Below are positions 22,237-35,704 of a stretch of 64,000 nt of DNA, piece by piece (within the stretch, counting starts at the first letter, position 1; every line of letters begins with the position of its first letter). A program made the translations under genes and the position numbers. The DNA is from Schistocephalus solidus. Its lineage: Eukaryota > Platyhelminthes > Cestoda > Diphyllobothriidea > Diphyllobothriidae. The DNA lies in contig WEDG01007088.1 in assembly GCA_017591395.1 (NCBI GenBank), positions 51,574 to 115,573 of the forward strand. Direction: 5' to 3'. The notes below the pieces were generated by a model, which was given only the letters and a program-made list of their open reading frames with translations, searched no databases and was not told where the DNA came from.

Positions 22237-24449
22237 CCTTCTCAATCGTCTTAACGGTCACCTAGAGCAGGGCCTGTTCCCGGAAAGACAATGTGGCTTC
22301 CGCCGACACCGCGGAACAACCGATATGATATTTGCCGCCCGCCAGCTACAAGAGAAGTGTCAGGAGATGCGAACTCACCTATACACTACCTTCGTGGATC
22401 TAACGAAAGCCTTTGACATGGGGAATCGTGACGGACTGTGGAAAGTCATGCAGAAATTTGGTTGTTCTGAGTGGTTCACGCACACGGTGCGTCAGCTTCA
22501 TGACGGGATGACGGCGCGCGTCACTGACAACGGGACGGTATCCGAAGCATTCGCAGTGACCAACGGAGTGAAGCAGTGCTGCGTACTGGCCCCCACCCTC
22601 TTCAGTCTCATGTTCTCGGCTATGCTGATGGACGCCTACCATGATGAGCAGCCTGGTATCCGCATCGCCTACAGAACTGACGGGCACCTGCTCAACAGTC
22701 GGCGTATGCAGGCTCCAACGCGCGTGTCTACGACTACAGTCCATGACTTGCTCTTCGCGGACGACTGCGCCCTTAACACCGTGACGGAGGAGGACATGCG
22801 AAGGAGCATGGACCTCTTCGCCGAACGCTGCGCCGATTTTGGATTAACAATCAGTACAGCCAAAACGGTTGTCATGCACCAGCCGTCACCCAGCGCGGAA
22901 TACAATGCTCCTCGAATCAATGTCAACGGTGCTCAACTAAAAAACGTGGAAACCTTCGCTTATCTAGGAAGCACGATGTCGCGCAACACGAGAACCGATG
23001 AAGAGGTTGCCCAACGGATCTTCAAAGCTAATCAGTTCTTCGGCCGGCTGCAGGCCTCTGTGTGGAATCGCCACGTTATTCACCTGAACACCAAACTGAA
23101 GATGTACAAGGCCGTCGTCTTGACGACACTCCTTTACGGAGCTGAAACCTGGACCGTCGACTCGAACCAAGCCAGGAAGCTGAATCACTTTCATCTCAGC
23201 TGCCTCCGCAGAATACTGAAGCTGAGATAGCAAGACAAGATCCCAGAAACGGATGTCCTGGAGCGGACCGGAATCCTCAGCATCCATGCCATGCTGAGGC
23301 AAGTGCAACTGCGATGGAGCGGCCACCTGGTAAGAATGGACGACGAGCGACTAACCAAACGACTTTTCTACGGAGATGTCGCTACGGGTTCTCGCCGGCA
23401 GGGAGGTCGAAAACGACGCTACAAGGACACTTTGAAGAAATCCCTGAAGCAACTGCAAATCATCTCGGCGACCTGGGAGGACCTCGCCCAGGATAGACCG
23501 GCATGGAGAAGATCAGTGATGACTGGTTCAGCAATCTATGAGGCCAACCGGATCGCCGCCGCCAAGGCCAAAAGAGCGGCACGAAATTCACCAGTGCCCC
23601 GGACCAACACCGCCAATGTCCAGGCCCTGCCAAGATGCCCGCGCTGTCAACGCATCTTCCGCGCGCAAATCGGCCTGGTTGGACATCTTCGGACGCAATG
23701 CACCAACAATTCGACATTCCAATTTATACGTCAAATTCTGCCAACCCTCCTTCTGACTCCCCCACCCTCACTCCTGGCATCAATTCCATTACTCCCACCA
23801 TCATAGAGACCAAATCCATCTACTCATCGCCTGTTACCCCAACCATTGCAACCACCACCGCCTTCGCCTTCACTACCACCACCACCATCAGCGATGGAGA
23901 ATCTCTCCTATGCTGTACTCAATGCGACCGCACATTCACCTCACGCATCGGCCTGGTCGGTCACTTGCGAATACATCTTACAGAGACCGGCGAGCCAGTG
24001 CCTGGAGCACCACCACACAGCAGAGATCGTTGCCTCCACTGCTGTCCTTCGCTGTCCTTCACTGTCCTCGCGCATTCACTAATCGCATGGCCATATTCGG
24101 TCACATGCGCATCCATGACAGCGGAATTCACCACAATGCCGACAACACCGATACACCATGCACACCCACCGCTCCTGCCATTCTTAGCACCCCTGCCACC
24201 CCCACTACCATGAATGACATCCCTCCAGCCTCTACCGATTTCTCCTGCCCACACTGCGCCTGCACCTTCAACTCACGCACCGGACTGGTCGGTCACTTGC
24301 GAATCCATCGCACGGAGGCTGGTGGACCAGTGCCCGGGGCTCCAACATACAGTCGATGCGCTCGCCTTCACTGCCCTCACTGCTCCCGCACATTTACACA
24401 CCACATGGGCCTATTAGGACACATGCGCCTCCACGACAACCTCCGGTAA
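22237..24449 (+). pseudogene. LINE ORF, RT palm to C2H2 fingers (copy C)
   Basis: The frame at 22325-23230 has RT motifs in order: [26 protein letters not shown] (catalytic D), [31 protein letters not shown] (FADD), [15 protein letters not shown] to TAG type stop at 23228-23230 (in LKLRWQD) interrupts the thumb; the same frame resumes to 23806. A one-base loss near 23717 and an insertion near 24040-24060 shift the frame twice, so the fingers continue in the frames 23635-24213 and 23910-24449. At least four finger units are readable, ending at the family stop 24447-24449. Confidence 0.9.
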
Positions 24450-26002
24450 ACCACCGGAGGCTAAGCTACATCATCGCACACTACCTACACCAATACATCG
24501 ACAACACCCTCATAATCACCATTTACCAGAGTATATCACGGTTTCCTAGAAACCTTGGCTGGGAAGTCTGCCAATCTGACGCTTCCACCAGACCACGTCG
24601 TCGGCTCAGTGTATGTGCTGTGTGTGTCGAGTGGCTGACCAGTGGACTGGGAGTCAGACGGCGATGCCTGCTCCATGTCCCCTGAGTTTGTGAATCCTTG
24701 TGTGTGCGTTATGGGGGCCAGGTCGTGCTGTGGCGCGCGAATACGGGTACGCCAACTCGTCAGCCAATGCGCCCACTCCCATATCAGGCAACTGACCGGC
24801 TCGGACAGTATCTGATGGTGGTGGTTTAGGAGAGAGTGAGGTCGACAGCTCAGTTCATGTTCTTCACAATAAACAATCTGACGCGCTTAAAACTATCAAG
24901 GTGCGCTAAAAGCTGTGATTTGGAAGGTTGCCAACTGATGGGATAACTCGGACCACGTGGTCAGCCCAATGTGTGTTTTGTGTGGAGTGGCTGACTGGCG
25001 GAATGAGAGTCAGGCTGCAATGGCTCCTTCTTAATGTGGTCTTTATGGCACTCCCACTCTGTGGGTTTCGAGCCAGGTGTGTGGTACTCTCAGGGGCGGC
25101 TCCGGCCGTGACAGCCACCTGCGACCTCTCTCATCTCAGGTCTTCTTGCATGTGTCGTTAGACCAGGCTCAGTTGGGGGAGGAGAAGAGTGTGCGCTAAC
25201 GTTAACCGCCGCGGTTGGAAGCTTGCCAACTGACAATTACACTCGGACCTCGCAGTTAGTCCAATGTGTGTTGTGTGGAGTGGCTGACTGGTGGTCTGAG
25301 AGTCAGGCTGCGATGGCTCCTTCTTAAAGTGACCTCTGGCTATCTCACACATGTGAGATGTAAGACGTTCAACCCCCTGTTGTGTAAAATCCTGGTTCTT
25401 GTGTTTGGGGGGCCAGGTCATGTACGTAGTACAAGTAGACTAGGTCACCAACAGCTGCGCCCGCTTCCGCATCAGGCAACTGCCCGGCTTGGACAGTGGT
25501 CTGATTGTGGGGGTGGGGGAGAGAGTGAGGTCGAGAGCTCAGCGTATTTTCCTCACTATAAACAATCTGACGCGCTTGAACCTATCACGGTGCCCTAAAA
25601 GCCGTGGCCTGGAATGTTGCCAACTGACGGGATAACTCGGACCGCTTGGTCAGCCCAATGTGTTTTTTGTGTGGAGTGGCTCACTGGCGGACAGAGAGTC
25701 AGGTTTCAATGGCGTCTTCTTAATGTGGCCTTTATGGCACTCCCACTCCGTGGGATCCGAGCCAGGTGTGATGGCACGCCCAGGGGCGGCTCCGGCCGCG
25801 CCAGACACCTGCGCCCTCTCCCATCTCCGGTCTTCTTGACTCTGTCTTGACACCAGGCTCATTTGGGGGAGGAGGAGAGAGTGCGGTAGCTGCAGCGCAA
25901 GGCTACTATCACTTAAAACTAATTCACGCGCGAGTCACCGTCCCTGCACCACCTGGTTTGGAGCATACGGTGGACCTCGTCGAAATCGACGGTCGAACTG
26001 CC
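24450..26002 (+). repeat. LINE 3' UTR tandem units (copy C)
   Basis: Four units in the same order as in copy A begin near 24555, 24910, 25210 and 25600. Copies A and C agree closely here, including the CTCACACATGTGAGATGTAA block, which suggests that they derive from the same source lineage. Confidence 0.8.
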
Positions 26003-27821
26003 AATAAGTAACCAAACATGCATTCACCATTTCACCTATGGCGGGATATCTCAATGTCAGAATAGAAGGAGCCGACCAAGTAAGCCTGTTAAACATAGTT
26101 CTAACAGTTTAACGGATGAGGTCCATCAATATTCTTCGAGGTTAACCTGGAAGTTACAAGTGCGTGAAATTATTTATGTTGCAGCAGCCTTGTACAAAAT
26201 TTGCCTCACACTCAGCTTTACCGTCTTGCGATTGAGAGGTAAAGTCGAGCTGACCTTAACTGCGCTTGGTCGTTGTCGCTGACAAAACTAGATAGCTCGT
26301 CTGAGAATACCACGCATTACCTGGTCAGGCTTCATTCAGGATGGTTTCCTGGATTTCACTTAAGTGGATGTCTCATAATGGTGAAATTGAACATGTGCAG
26401 TGAAGACGTGCTTGATGAGTTAACCGGGCTCTGAATACTAGTTCCCCAAGCCCACCCTTGTGGATTTACGGGTGACCGACCAGTCCGGTTGAACTGGGTA
26501 AAAATGGGAACTGTGTCTGCATTTTTGCCGGTGGTGATGAAGATGAGTGTTATGCGTGTCCTGGTGTGGTTTCCTTGGCGGCGCATGCTGTGCTTTCTGA
26601 TTAGGGAAAACCGGTTCAAAGGTCAGAATTGATGAAATGGGTGTCATTTTTGATATTATTGTCCCTTTGTGGTGTATGAATTATATCGGTCGCTTTTATA
26701 TTGTACTGGGTCTGTCTGTGCTTACCGAAACCAACCCGTGTCTTTAATACCGGCTAACAGTCTGGGTATATTGGGAGGCTTTGGTGTTTACGACATAAAC
26801 CCTAGACATTTGTGTCCTGTGTGTCTTGCACTTTGTGTTGTCCTCGGCTATTCAGCTGGCATCGAAAATTGCTTTTCCATATTTTACGGCCATTCACCGA
26901 GCCAATCGAGCTTCCAAAAGGTCTTCGCAATTGTTGTGGTTGATGTGTGGTTTAGAGAGCTTTTGAAATGGTCTTTGTGTAGTTGCCTTTGTCAACCTTG
27001 TTCACGATGGACTATGACAACCTTTCGGGGGAACATTCAACTTAGCGGACACTTGGCAGCCATCCTCACAATGGAGCCACTCCATTACACTTGAGTTTGC
27101 TAGAACACAGCATACGCAGGGATCACATCCATTTTTTTCTAGAATCTCGATTCTAGAGATTGTTTTCTTTCTCCGTAACTTCAGTATTCTCCGGAAGAAA
27201 GGGCATTGAAATAGATTTAACTTTCTTGGCTGCCTTCCTTAGACTCTCTTTGTCTCTGCACGTGCACGAATTTAGTAGGAACGATTGGCCTGCGTACCTT
27301 TTGTATGAAGTACGATCCCGTGGCGATTCCAGACTAAGTACTGCAGCCTATATAACGCCTGGCTGATATGGCCTTCGTCCGTGATTTCATGTTCTGTTGT
27401 AGCGGTACTGTCGAGGTACAAATATTATTCCACCGGGTGTAAGACCAGTCACGTTAGTACTCACAATGGCGCCACCTGATACGTAATCACCGTCTTCTTC
27501 GTGGTAAGATTCAGTCTAAAGGTTCACCTACCATAGGCAGAAAGGTTTACACTGTGTAACCTGTCCGATACCATCGGGTTATTCAGCGGGCAATCGGTGG
27601 CGAACTGGGAGTCCTGGACACTGTCCCTTATGTTTTTCCTTCGGACCACCATACACCAGATATTGTGTAGTAGCCATCGGTTCGATTACCGATGTTGAAT
27701 CCACATCAATCTTCATGTTAGGCGTCGCTGAGCATGGCAGCTAAAATTAGTCTAAAATGGGTGAGAGTGTGAGGAAACAGTCCATTCTCACCCCATTTAC
27801 CCTCCCACAGTGCTCCCAACT
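26003..27821. other. Mostly unrecognised; possible old finger relic
   Basis: On the minus strand at about 26440-26640 a frame reads TGLVGHP, a stop, then IHKGG, resembling the LINE finger spacer [12 protein letters not shown], so a very decayed LINE relic is possible. A plus-strand frame at 26669-27094 (141 codons) has many hydrophobic residues but no domain I know. A 20-base palindrome lies at 27138-27157. Confidence 0.35.
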
Positions 27822-29978
27822 CTAACCCGACAGTTCGACCGTTGATTTCGTCGAGGTCCACCGTATGCTCCATACCAGATGGTGCGGGGACGGTGACGTG
27901 CGCGTGAATTAGTTTTAAGTGATAGTAGCCTTGCGCTGCAGCTACCGCACTCTCTCCTCCTCCCCCACCTGAGCCCGGTGTCAAGACAGAGTCAAGAAAA
28001 CCGGAGATGGGAGAGATCGCAGGTGGCTGGCGCGACCGGAGCCACCCCTGGGTGTACCACCACACCTGACTCGGATCCCATGGAGTTGGAGTGCCATAAA
28101 GGCCACATTAAGAAGGAGAAATTTCAGCCTGAATCTCAGTCCGCCAGTCAGCCACTCCACACAAAACACACATTGGGCTGACCACGCGGTCCGAGTTATC
28201 CCTTCAGTTGGCAACCTTCCAGGCCACGACTTTTAGTGCACCGCGATAGTTTCAAGCGCGTCATATTTTTTTATAGTGAGGAAAATGCGCTAAGCTGTCG
28301 ACCTCACTCTCTCCCCCACCCCCACCCCACAATCAGACCACCATCCGAGCCGGTCAGTTGTCTGATGTGGGAGTGGGCGCATTGGCTGACGAGTCGGCGT
28401 ACCCGTCTTCACGCGCCACAGCACGACCTGACCACCATAACGCACACACCAGGATTCACTTAATCAGGAGATATGGAGGAGCCATCGCCGTTTGACTCCC
28501 AGTCCACTGGTCAGCCACTCGACGCACACAGCACATACACTGGGCCGACGGCGTGGTCTGGTGTAAGCGTCAGATTGGCAGCCTCCTAAGCCACGATTTC
28601 TAGGAAACCGTGATATTCATGGGTACATGGTGATAGTGAGGGTGGTGTCTGTGTTTTGGTGTAGGAAGTGTGCGCTGATATGGCTTAGCCTCCGGTGGTT
28701 TACCGCCAGTTGTCGTGGAGGCGCATGTGTCCTAATAGGCCCATGCGGTGTTTAAATGTACGGGAGCAGTGAGGGCAGTGGAGGAGGGCGCGTCGACTTT
28801 ATGTTGGAGCCCCAGGCTGTGGTTCACCAGCCTCCGTGTGATGGATTTGCAGGTGACCAACCAGGCCGATGCGTGAGGTTAAGTTGTGGGCACAGTTTGG
28901 GCAGGAGAAATCGGGAGAGGCTGGGGGATATCATTCATGGTAGTGAGGGTAGTGGCGGTAAGAATGAAAAGAGCAGAGGGTGTGCATGGTGTATCGATGT
29001 TGTCAGCATTGCTGTGAATTCCACTTTCATGGATGCACATGTGACCGAATAGGCCTATGCGATGAGTGAATGCGTGAGGACATTGAGGGCAGTGGAGGCA
29101 GCGATCTCTGCTGTGTGTTGGTGCTCCAGGCACTGGTTCACCAGTCTCTGTACGGTGGATTCGCAAGTGACCGTCCAGGCCGATGCGTGAGGTAAATGTG
29201 CGGTCGCATTGAGGACAGTTTAGGAGAGAGTCCCCATCACTGATAATGGTGGTGGTAGTGATGGCGAAGGCGGTGGTGGTGGTGGTTGCTCTGGCCGATG
29301 CGTGAGTTGAAGTGGCAGGCGCATTATGGGCAGGAGAAATCGGTAGAGGCTGGGGGGATGTCATTCATGGTAGTGGGGGTGGCAGGGGTGCTAAGAATGG
29401 CAGGAGCGGAGGGTGTGCATAATGTATCGGTGTTGTCGGCATTGTGGTGAATTCCACTGTCATGGATGTGCATGTGACCGAATAGGCCCATGCGATGAGT
29501 GTATGCGCGAGGACATTGAGGACAGTGGAGGTGACGATCTCTGCTGTGTGTTGGTGTTCCGGGCACTTGTTCACCAGTCTCTGTACGATGTATTCGCAAG
29601 TGACCGACCAGGCCGATGCGTGAGGTGAATGTGCGGTCGCATTGAGGACAGTTTAGGAGAGAGTTCCCATCGCTGATGGTGGTGGTGGTGGTAGTAGTAG
29701 TGAAGGCGAAGGCGGTGGTGGGGGTAGCAGGCGATGAGTAGAAGATGTGGTCTCTATGATGGTGCGAGTAATGGGATTGATGCCAGGAGTGAGGGTGGGG
29801 GAGTCAGAAGGAGAGTTGGCAGAATTTGACGTAGAAATTGGAATTTTCTGATTGTTGGTGCATTGCGTCCGAAGATGTCCAACCAGGCCGATTCGCGCAT
29901 GGAAGACGCGTTGACAGCGCGGGCATGTTGGCAGGGCTTGGGCATCGACGATGCTGGTCCGGGCGGTTGGCCTCTAAC
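27822..29978 (-). mobile_element. LINE copy D, 5'-truncated
   Basis: It is in reverse orientation. It begins near 29978 at the segment before the first finger (a [12 protein letters not shown] reading corresponds to the family RTN-ANAQALP region) and ends at 27822 with the shared 3' terminus. The 3' UTR (27822-28699) is the short two-unit form seen in copy B. Confidence 0.88.
28700..29978 (-). pseudogene. LINE finger region with internal duplication (D)
   Basis: C2H2 units read in order on the minus strand. First comes a diverged finger with CPRCQRVF-like spacing, then [18 protein letters not shown] and [19 protein letters not shown] broken unit at FSCP follows, and then again [18 protein letters not shown] and CPQCPHAFTHRIGLFGHM, followed by terminal fingers in other frames. 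The CPQCDRTF plus CPQCPRAF pair therefore occurs twice (29300-29660 and 28990-29290), an internal tandem duplication of about 400 bp. Frameshifts and stops break the frame. The stop of the family lies at 28700-28702. Confidence 0.82.
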
Positions 29979-32900
29979 CCACTCTCCGTAACGCGCATCA
30001 TCACGGTGTCTGACTACCTGCGTTTATCCTTTCAGACATCAAAATTTGGTGTGGTCTTATGGGGTTCATCAAGATCACCATGCCAATGGCTTTTATTAAA
30101 TAGAGTTTATTCCTTGTTTTCCGCACTTTGTTTGCATTTGAAGTATCACAAAGTTTATGGCAATTATTTCCGCAAACCGGATGCTGTTTCTTGAAAGAAG
30201 ACATTGATCTAGGGGTGCGTACGGATGATTTATTAGCACACACACAAATATCCTGTCAGGAAAAGTGAGTCCGCTACAGTTAACACTTCGGCTGCGGGAA
30301 ATCGAGTTATTATCACACCACGTGTAATCTTCTATAATGCATGCATGAGCCGCCATTTTCGATACGTGTACAGTGGCGCAGCAACGGAAGCCTTTAGGGA
30401 CTTAAATACTTTTGGAAATCATCATCCTTATCTGATTCCACCTCTGATGACGGATTCGAGTATGAATCTGAAATGACAGGCGAAGTAAACTATTAGTCCA
30501 GCGATCCTGCTTTCTCTTTCTCTAACCACTGCATTATTTTGAACACTCAAGGTTGTCACAGTGATTCAGCCCAATCTATAAAGGCAAGAGAAATTAAACG
30601 TTTTTGCTTTTGTTGTTGCAGTATACAGAACTTTTCCGATTGGGTGTTCAGCGTCCACAAACCACGGTCATCTTGTTAAAATTATTGGCACCGAGATTTT
30701 AGGAAAACTTATACAGTCCCCTCTCTCACGACGGTGTAGACAGCGCACTCTCTAAATAGGAATACTAGGTCGTTTCATGGTAACAGTGGGAAGACGGCTT
30801 GGCATTGCATGTCGTCCTCGTCATATAACTTTTTTGGTTTCCTGAGGTAGGATATAGTTAAATTCCCCGATAACCGGGCGTGGTAACATGCCAGATACTC
30901 ACTTGTTATGGTCCACCATTCGAAGACGATCGGTGGAGTGTGGTCGCCGTGCTGCGTATGGCTTCGTGGAGCCACAGGTAACAGCTGGATTCCAGGGCAG
31001 GATTCAGTATAAGTATTCAACTTGTTTCATGGTGATCGACGTCAGTATATTGCCTACCAGACCTTGCATAGAACGTGGTCGTAACTGGTTTATCTAGCCT
31101 AGATGGCGTCTTGTATGATACTTCTCTACGTGTTATGATTTGCTGACCGTAAAACGGCTATCCAACTCTAAAGATGAAGCGCGAATGACCGTACCACCGC
31201 TAACATGTCCTCGCTGACGAGGCACTGTACTCCGCAATACTGTGAATAGCGAACGAACGACAAACTATGTTTTGCTGGTATTTGATCGAGCTCCTATGTG
31301 GACTGCGCTTTCTGATTAGACCTGGACGGCGTTTACCCAGAACAGCATACGTCCACGGGAGGTTTGCGTTGCTTCATTCATAGTGCCCAATCTCACATCT
31401 GGTCAGCTTGATTCGAAAGTGTTAGCGGTGCAGGATAAGGAATGAAACCTAGATTGAGGCCGGCGCAGCTTAGGCTGAACGCGTACACTACTGATTACTA
31501 GCAGCTGCACGAAGTGTACCAACATTGGGCTACAAGACAACTCGTCTTTATCGTACCCGAGTGTCGGATTGCGCTGTTTCCTTCTTACTGTGCCTCTTAC
31601 GGCACCCTCGTTGAATGAGTGATCCACGACCTTTTAAAGTCTTGCTTCGTGAAAGCTTGAGGAATATTGCCTGTGAGGCACGCGTAAAGGAAGGGTTAAG
31701 CAGCACCAGTCACTGTGATCACTAGCATCTTGCCATTAGATCATGATGAGTGTGTAAAAATAGCGAGGCAGCTGCAATACCGCTATTCCGCACTCTTCCC
31801 GCGCAAGTCATATTTAAATTCCCTAGGTAACGCTTGCTTTCATTGGTGACGAGGAAATAAAAATCACTGATATTTGAAAATGGGCAGGCATTAGGGTATC
31901 GGCAATCGTATTGAAGCAACACTGCTAAACTTTTCAATCACAAATCAATTCGGATTCAGCCATTAGATTTCACATGTCACTAGTCCTTAGAATACATGGA
32001 GCTTTTCCATATCGGTTGATAATATTTTGTGATGTATCGGATTGTAACATCATCTTTTTGTTTTTTTTATTTCTTTATGTATTTATTGCCAATTTACAGG
32101 CAAGGTAACAAAGTAACATGCTGACATCTTTTCAACACTGATCTGGAAATATGTTTGACGCAGCCACACAAGGGAAACACGCCCAGATTAAGAACATTTT
32201 CAAGTTAGACACCAAACAGGCATCATAAGTCGACATAAATAGAAGAAGCCCAAATAAAAATTAGGTAGCATGATAAGCAATACTCATGACTAGTTTGCTC
32301 GAACAGGACGGGACTAGAGCTACCGATGCAGGATCAAATGTGAGCTCCATGAAGCAACTGACAGGAAACGAAATAAGACTTTGGAGCGAGGCCTTTAGTT
32401 TCCTAAAATGTTGCTCTTTCTCAAACAGACATCACCGATAAAGTTAGCTAAATGCACAGGGGTGGACTATTTGTAGAACGCAGGGCCTCCCAACTGCAAA
32501 TTTATTAAACTAAGCGGCCTTCGCATTTATCGTGAGTGCTCGTACTTAGTGCGATGAGGGTTCAGTGGCCCGCATCCGAGTCGTTAATTGCTATGATTGC
32601 GTCAGCGATATTAATTATAATTACTCGACTATTTGGCCCACCATTACCGTCACTGTTCACGCCCCCCGTAGGGCTAAGGACCCTTCGCTGGCAAAGCGGC
32701 GGCGCTTGTTGATGGAGCGAACTTGAGTTCCGTTGCGTGGGCTGCGACCTGAAACCGTACTTACCATATACCTAAGACACGTTTACCCTATTATTTTCTT
32801 AAGCAATCCCCTCTAATATGCCAACTTCTTTCAAGAATCAGAAAATTATGCTTTCCACTTATCCCCTTTATAGATTCTTAAATTGTAAGTTGTAGAGTGA

Positions 32901-33278
32901 ATGCGTCAGTTTTTGAAAATTTTGATACAGAGGTAAATTATTATCACAATCGCAAGTTTGGGAAGAATAAGAGGCCGCATATAAAGCCAAAATAGGTATG
33001 CGGCAGTCCATGTCTGTGTATAGTGCAGGTCAAAGCTGCCAGCGTCTTCACAAGGCACATCCAGTGCAAAAGAGATGAGCAGTTCCTTCTGTGACTTGCG
33101 TGACTCACAAGACGATGCACGGATTCGAGAGAATGTATGTACATGGAGGCGGCTGTGAGAGAGTTGGTGTATTTTTTCAGGGTTTCTGAGGCGATGGCGA
33201 GCTCTGTCTGTAGGAGGTCAGAGTTTTGACCGAGCCCAGACTAGAAGATCAAAGATTCGGGAGGGAAAGATGTGTGCT
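29979..33278. other. Intergenic, probable 3' flank of the homeobox gene
   Basis: I see no domain-bearing frame. A minus-strand frame at 32944-33144 lies just beyond the homeobox stop and is probably 3' UTR. AATAAA-type signals on the minus strand occur near 32502 and 32079, but none can be chosen. Confidence 0.4.
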
Positions 33279-33446
33279 CTAGCTGATGTCAGGGTCCGTC
33301 TTTGTTGGCAACACTACCCGAAAACTTGCCTCGTTGTGAGGGGAGGTGACAAATTGCTGGGAATGGAGGCTTTCGGTTTTGTCCATGAGGACTTGTCGGA
33401 TCTTCTTCTTTGTTTTGTAACGACGATTTTGAAACCAGATTTTTAC
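33279..33446 (-). CDS. NK3/bagpipe-like homeobox gene, exon 3
   Basis: The last exon starts after a TTGTCAACAG acceptor and encodes 55 residues plus TAG (33281-33279). It opens with VKIWFQNRRYKTKKKIRQ, the end of homeodomain helix 3: W48, F49, N51 and R53 are all present, and Y54 is typical of NK-class homeodomains. The tail ends in TDPDIS and has no recognised motif. It joins exon 2 in phase 0, between homeodomain residues 44 and 45, a position often split by introns in homeobox genes. Intron 2 (33447-35704) is 2258 bp long with no coding sequence seen. Confidence 0.92.
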   Translation of the reverse strand, partial: VKIWFQNRRYKTKKKIRQVLMDKTESLHSQQFVTSPHNEASFRVVLPTKTDPDIS

Positions 33447-35704
33447 CTGTTGACAAGAAATATTTTAAAGAATTTCTGAATTCGAAGAACTTAATTTATT
33501 GATAATAAGATTTTAAGGAAAATTACCCACTTATTAATGCAAATGGGAGGTCTCCGATAAACCGTGGACAATTTGAGTAGAAGAATAGATTAGCAAATGT
33601 TTTTGTTGCGTTACCGACACTCCTCCAGCGACTTACCTGTTAAAAATGCATGTCAGTTAATGAAAATCATTTTGTATGTGCGCAGTGCCGCTTTATTGAT
33701 TAGTGGGATGTCACTCACCGTCCTTCATACTTGTAAAGTTTATCGATACGGGTGTCTCAGCCGCCGGCCCATTACGAAGGATTGCCCAATTTTGGTCTTT
33801 TGGGAAAATTCCTCCACTCCTCAGATAACCCGCGACCTTGATGAACCAACCAAGGTTTTTATAATGACTACGCACAGGTCAAGCATTCTGTAAATATGCT
33901 ATATTTTTCCCATTCTCGAGTAGTATTGTATAAATTTGGGCTCGGGAACCCCAGCGTTTCGCAAGAGGGACGTTGAAGCAGTATTCTCTAAAGAACGTCC
34001 CCAGCGGTAGATGTAAAGGAAAATGGGATCCTGAGGGCTCAGAGACACGAGATTTTAAAATTTTTGAGGTTTCAACTTTATTATGCAAGTTATTCAGGCC
34101 TTCTTATTTTTTTAATTAACACTAAAGGATATATATATATTCTCATCTTTGCGGGGACGATCTTAGATCTAGCCGGAATCTCAGCTAGAAATGAGAAAGT
34201 GTAAGTCGTCATATAACGCACTGCAGATATCGGGACGAATGAAATTAAGAGACAGTCATTGGGAGAAGGTCCGTACTACAGTCGCTTTGTACAGTCGCTT
34301 TAATGGCAGGATATTTAGAAGGCCAGGTCACCGGTCATATGTTATCAGAGGTCAACCCGCTAATTTAACCCTGTCATATTCCTCCCACAGGGACCCTCCT
34401 AGGGGGCCTAAGCGCACTTCAAGGGTGAAGCATCAATAAAACTTGCAGGACTGTCATGAGTTTGGCGGTCAGGGGTAGCTTGTTTACCCATGCAATATAG
34501 GTAGGGGAATAACTGGGGCCCGTTCGATACGTGCGAGAGAGGGAGTGTCATTCGTCCCCTTTTCTCCTCTCATCCGCCACGGCTGCCGGAATATTTCGGG
34601 TCACAGAGACAACAAAGAACGCACATACACATCGGGCTTAAGCGTCCGGAACTGCTTAAATGGGTACTTTGTGGCGAAAACAGAAGCGCAAAGGAGACAT
34701 TAATCACTACCGGCGAAATAAACAATCTAATGCCATTTTATTTGATGAGTGCTGAGATTTATATTGTTTTAACAATGTGGTGTGGTGGAAGCAAGGTAAA
34801 TAGACCTCAACAGATATACCCATCGACCCGTGGTGCTGTATTGGCAACCGTTTCGTGGGCGCGTGAACATCAGTATACCAATTTATGCCTGTATAAATTT
34901 AGGTTGAGCATCAATAAGTAAAGAAAAGTCAATAGGGTCCGAGTTAGTTATAGTTGGGGCTTATATTTGGCATACTCTTAAGTTACAGACTTAAACTGTA
35001 CATAATAATATAAAACTGGTCAAATACACATAGTTTAACGATAAATATTACTGAAAAAGATCCTCAACAGAGATTTGATAGTTAATTTCTTATTTACGAT
35101 TAGCAGCAAATTATATGTAAACCTTTAGTTCTGCAGAAACGGCATCCGTACCCCGAACCAATTAGTCGTTGAGGCAACTGCTGTAGCACTTGATAAGCCA
35201 TGCTCATGCCACTTGGACAGTCGGCATTTAACAGCAGACACTCTTTCATCTGAGCTAGGCCCAAGCCCTGTCAGCCGAAGATGGAAACACCAGCTTGCCA
35301 TATTATTACACTGTCAAGCGTTCGTCCTACCAAAATGGTCGATACCTCAGAAGAATTTGCATAAATTGGCAAAAAATCTGATCCTAGGAGAGTTTATACT
35401 TAGTCTTGTTAAATCCCAAATTTGAATATCAAATTCGGAAATCTGTTGACTGATGTTCCACAAACAAATAGACCATGAACGTTATCATTCAGTCTGAATG
35501 TTGATCGGTAGATCGAACTGATTATTCGCCGCGGAACACATCGTTTACCCACTAGCGAAGTGGCTATCAACCACCGAAGCTAATTCATTAAGAACTATCC
35601 CAATGGCTACTCTCTTTCTCTCTCACACACATACATACTGGTCTCGCGTCAGATGGTATAAAATCCATATTGTAGTGCCAACACTTGTAGAAAAAATGTT
35701 ATAC

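Larger units (their letters stand above)
22237..26002 (+). mobile_element. LINE copy C, 5'-truncated
   Basis: It starts within the RT at the segment [11 protein letters not shown] and continues to the shared 3' terminus. It is the copy with the longest RT palm in the window. It shares the finger region and the four-unit 3' UTR layout with copy A. Confidence 0.9.

Noticed and set aside
26669..27094. 141-codon hydrophobic, cysteine-rich frame
   Set aside because: Composition only; no signal peptide plus domain order that I recognise, and no neighbouring exons that fit.
27138..27157. 20-base palindrome TCTAGAATC-TC-GATTCTAGA
   Set aside because: Short, AT-rich and without repeat or gene context; chance is likely in 64 kb.
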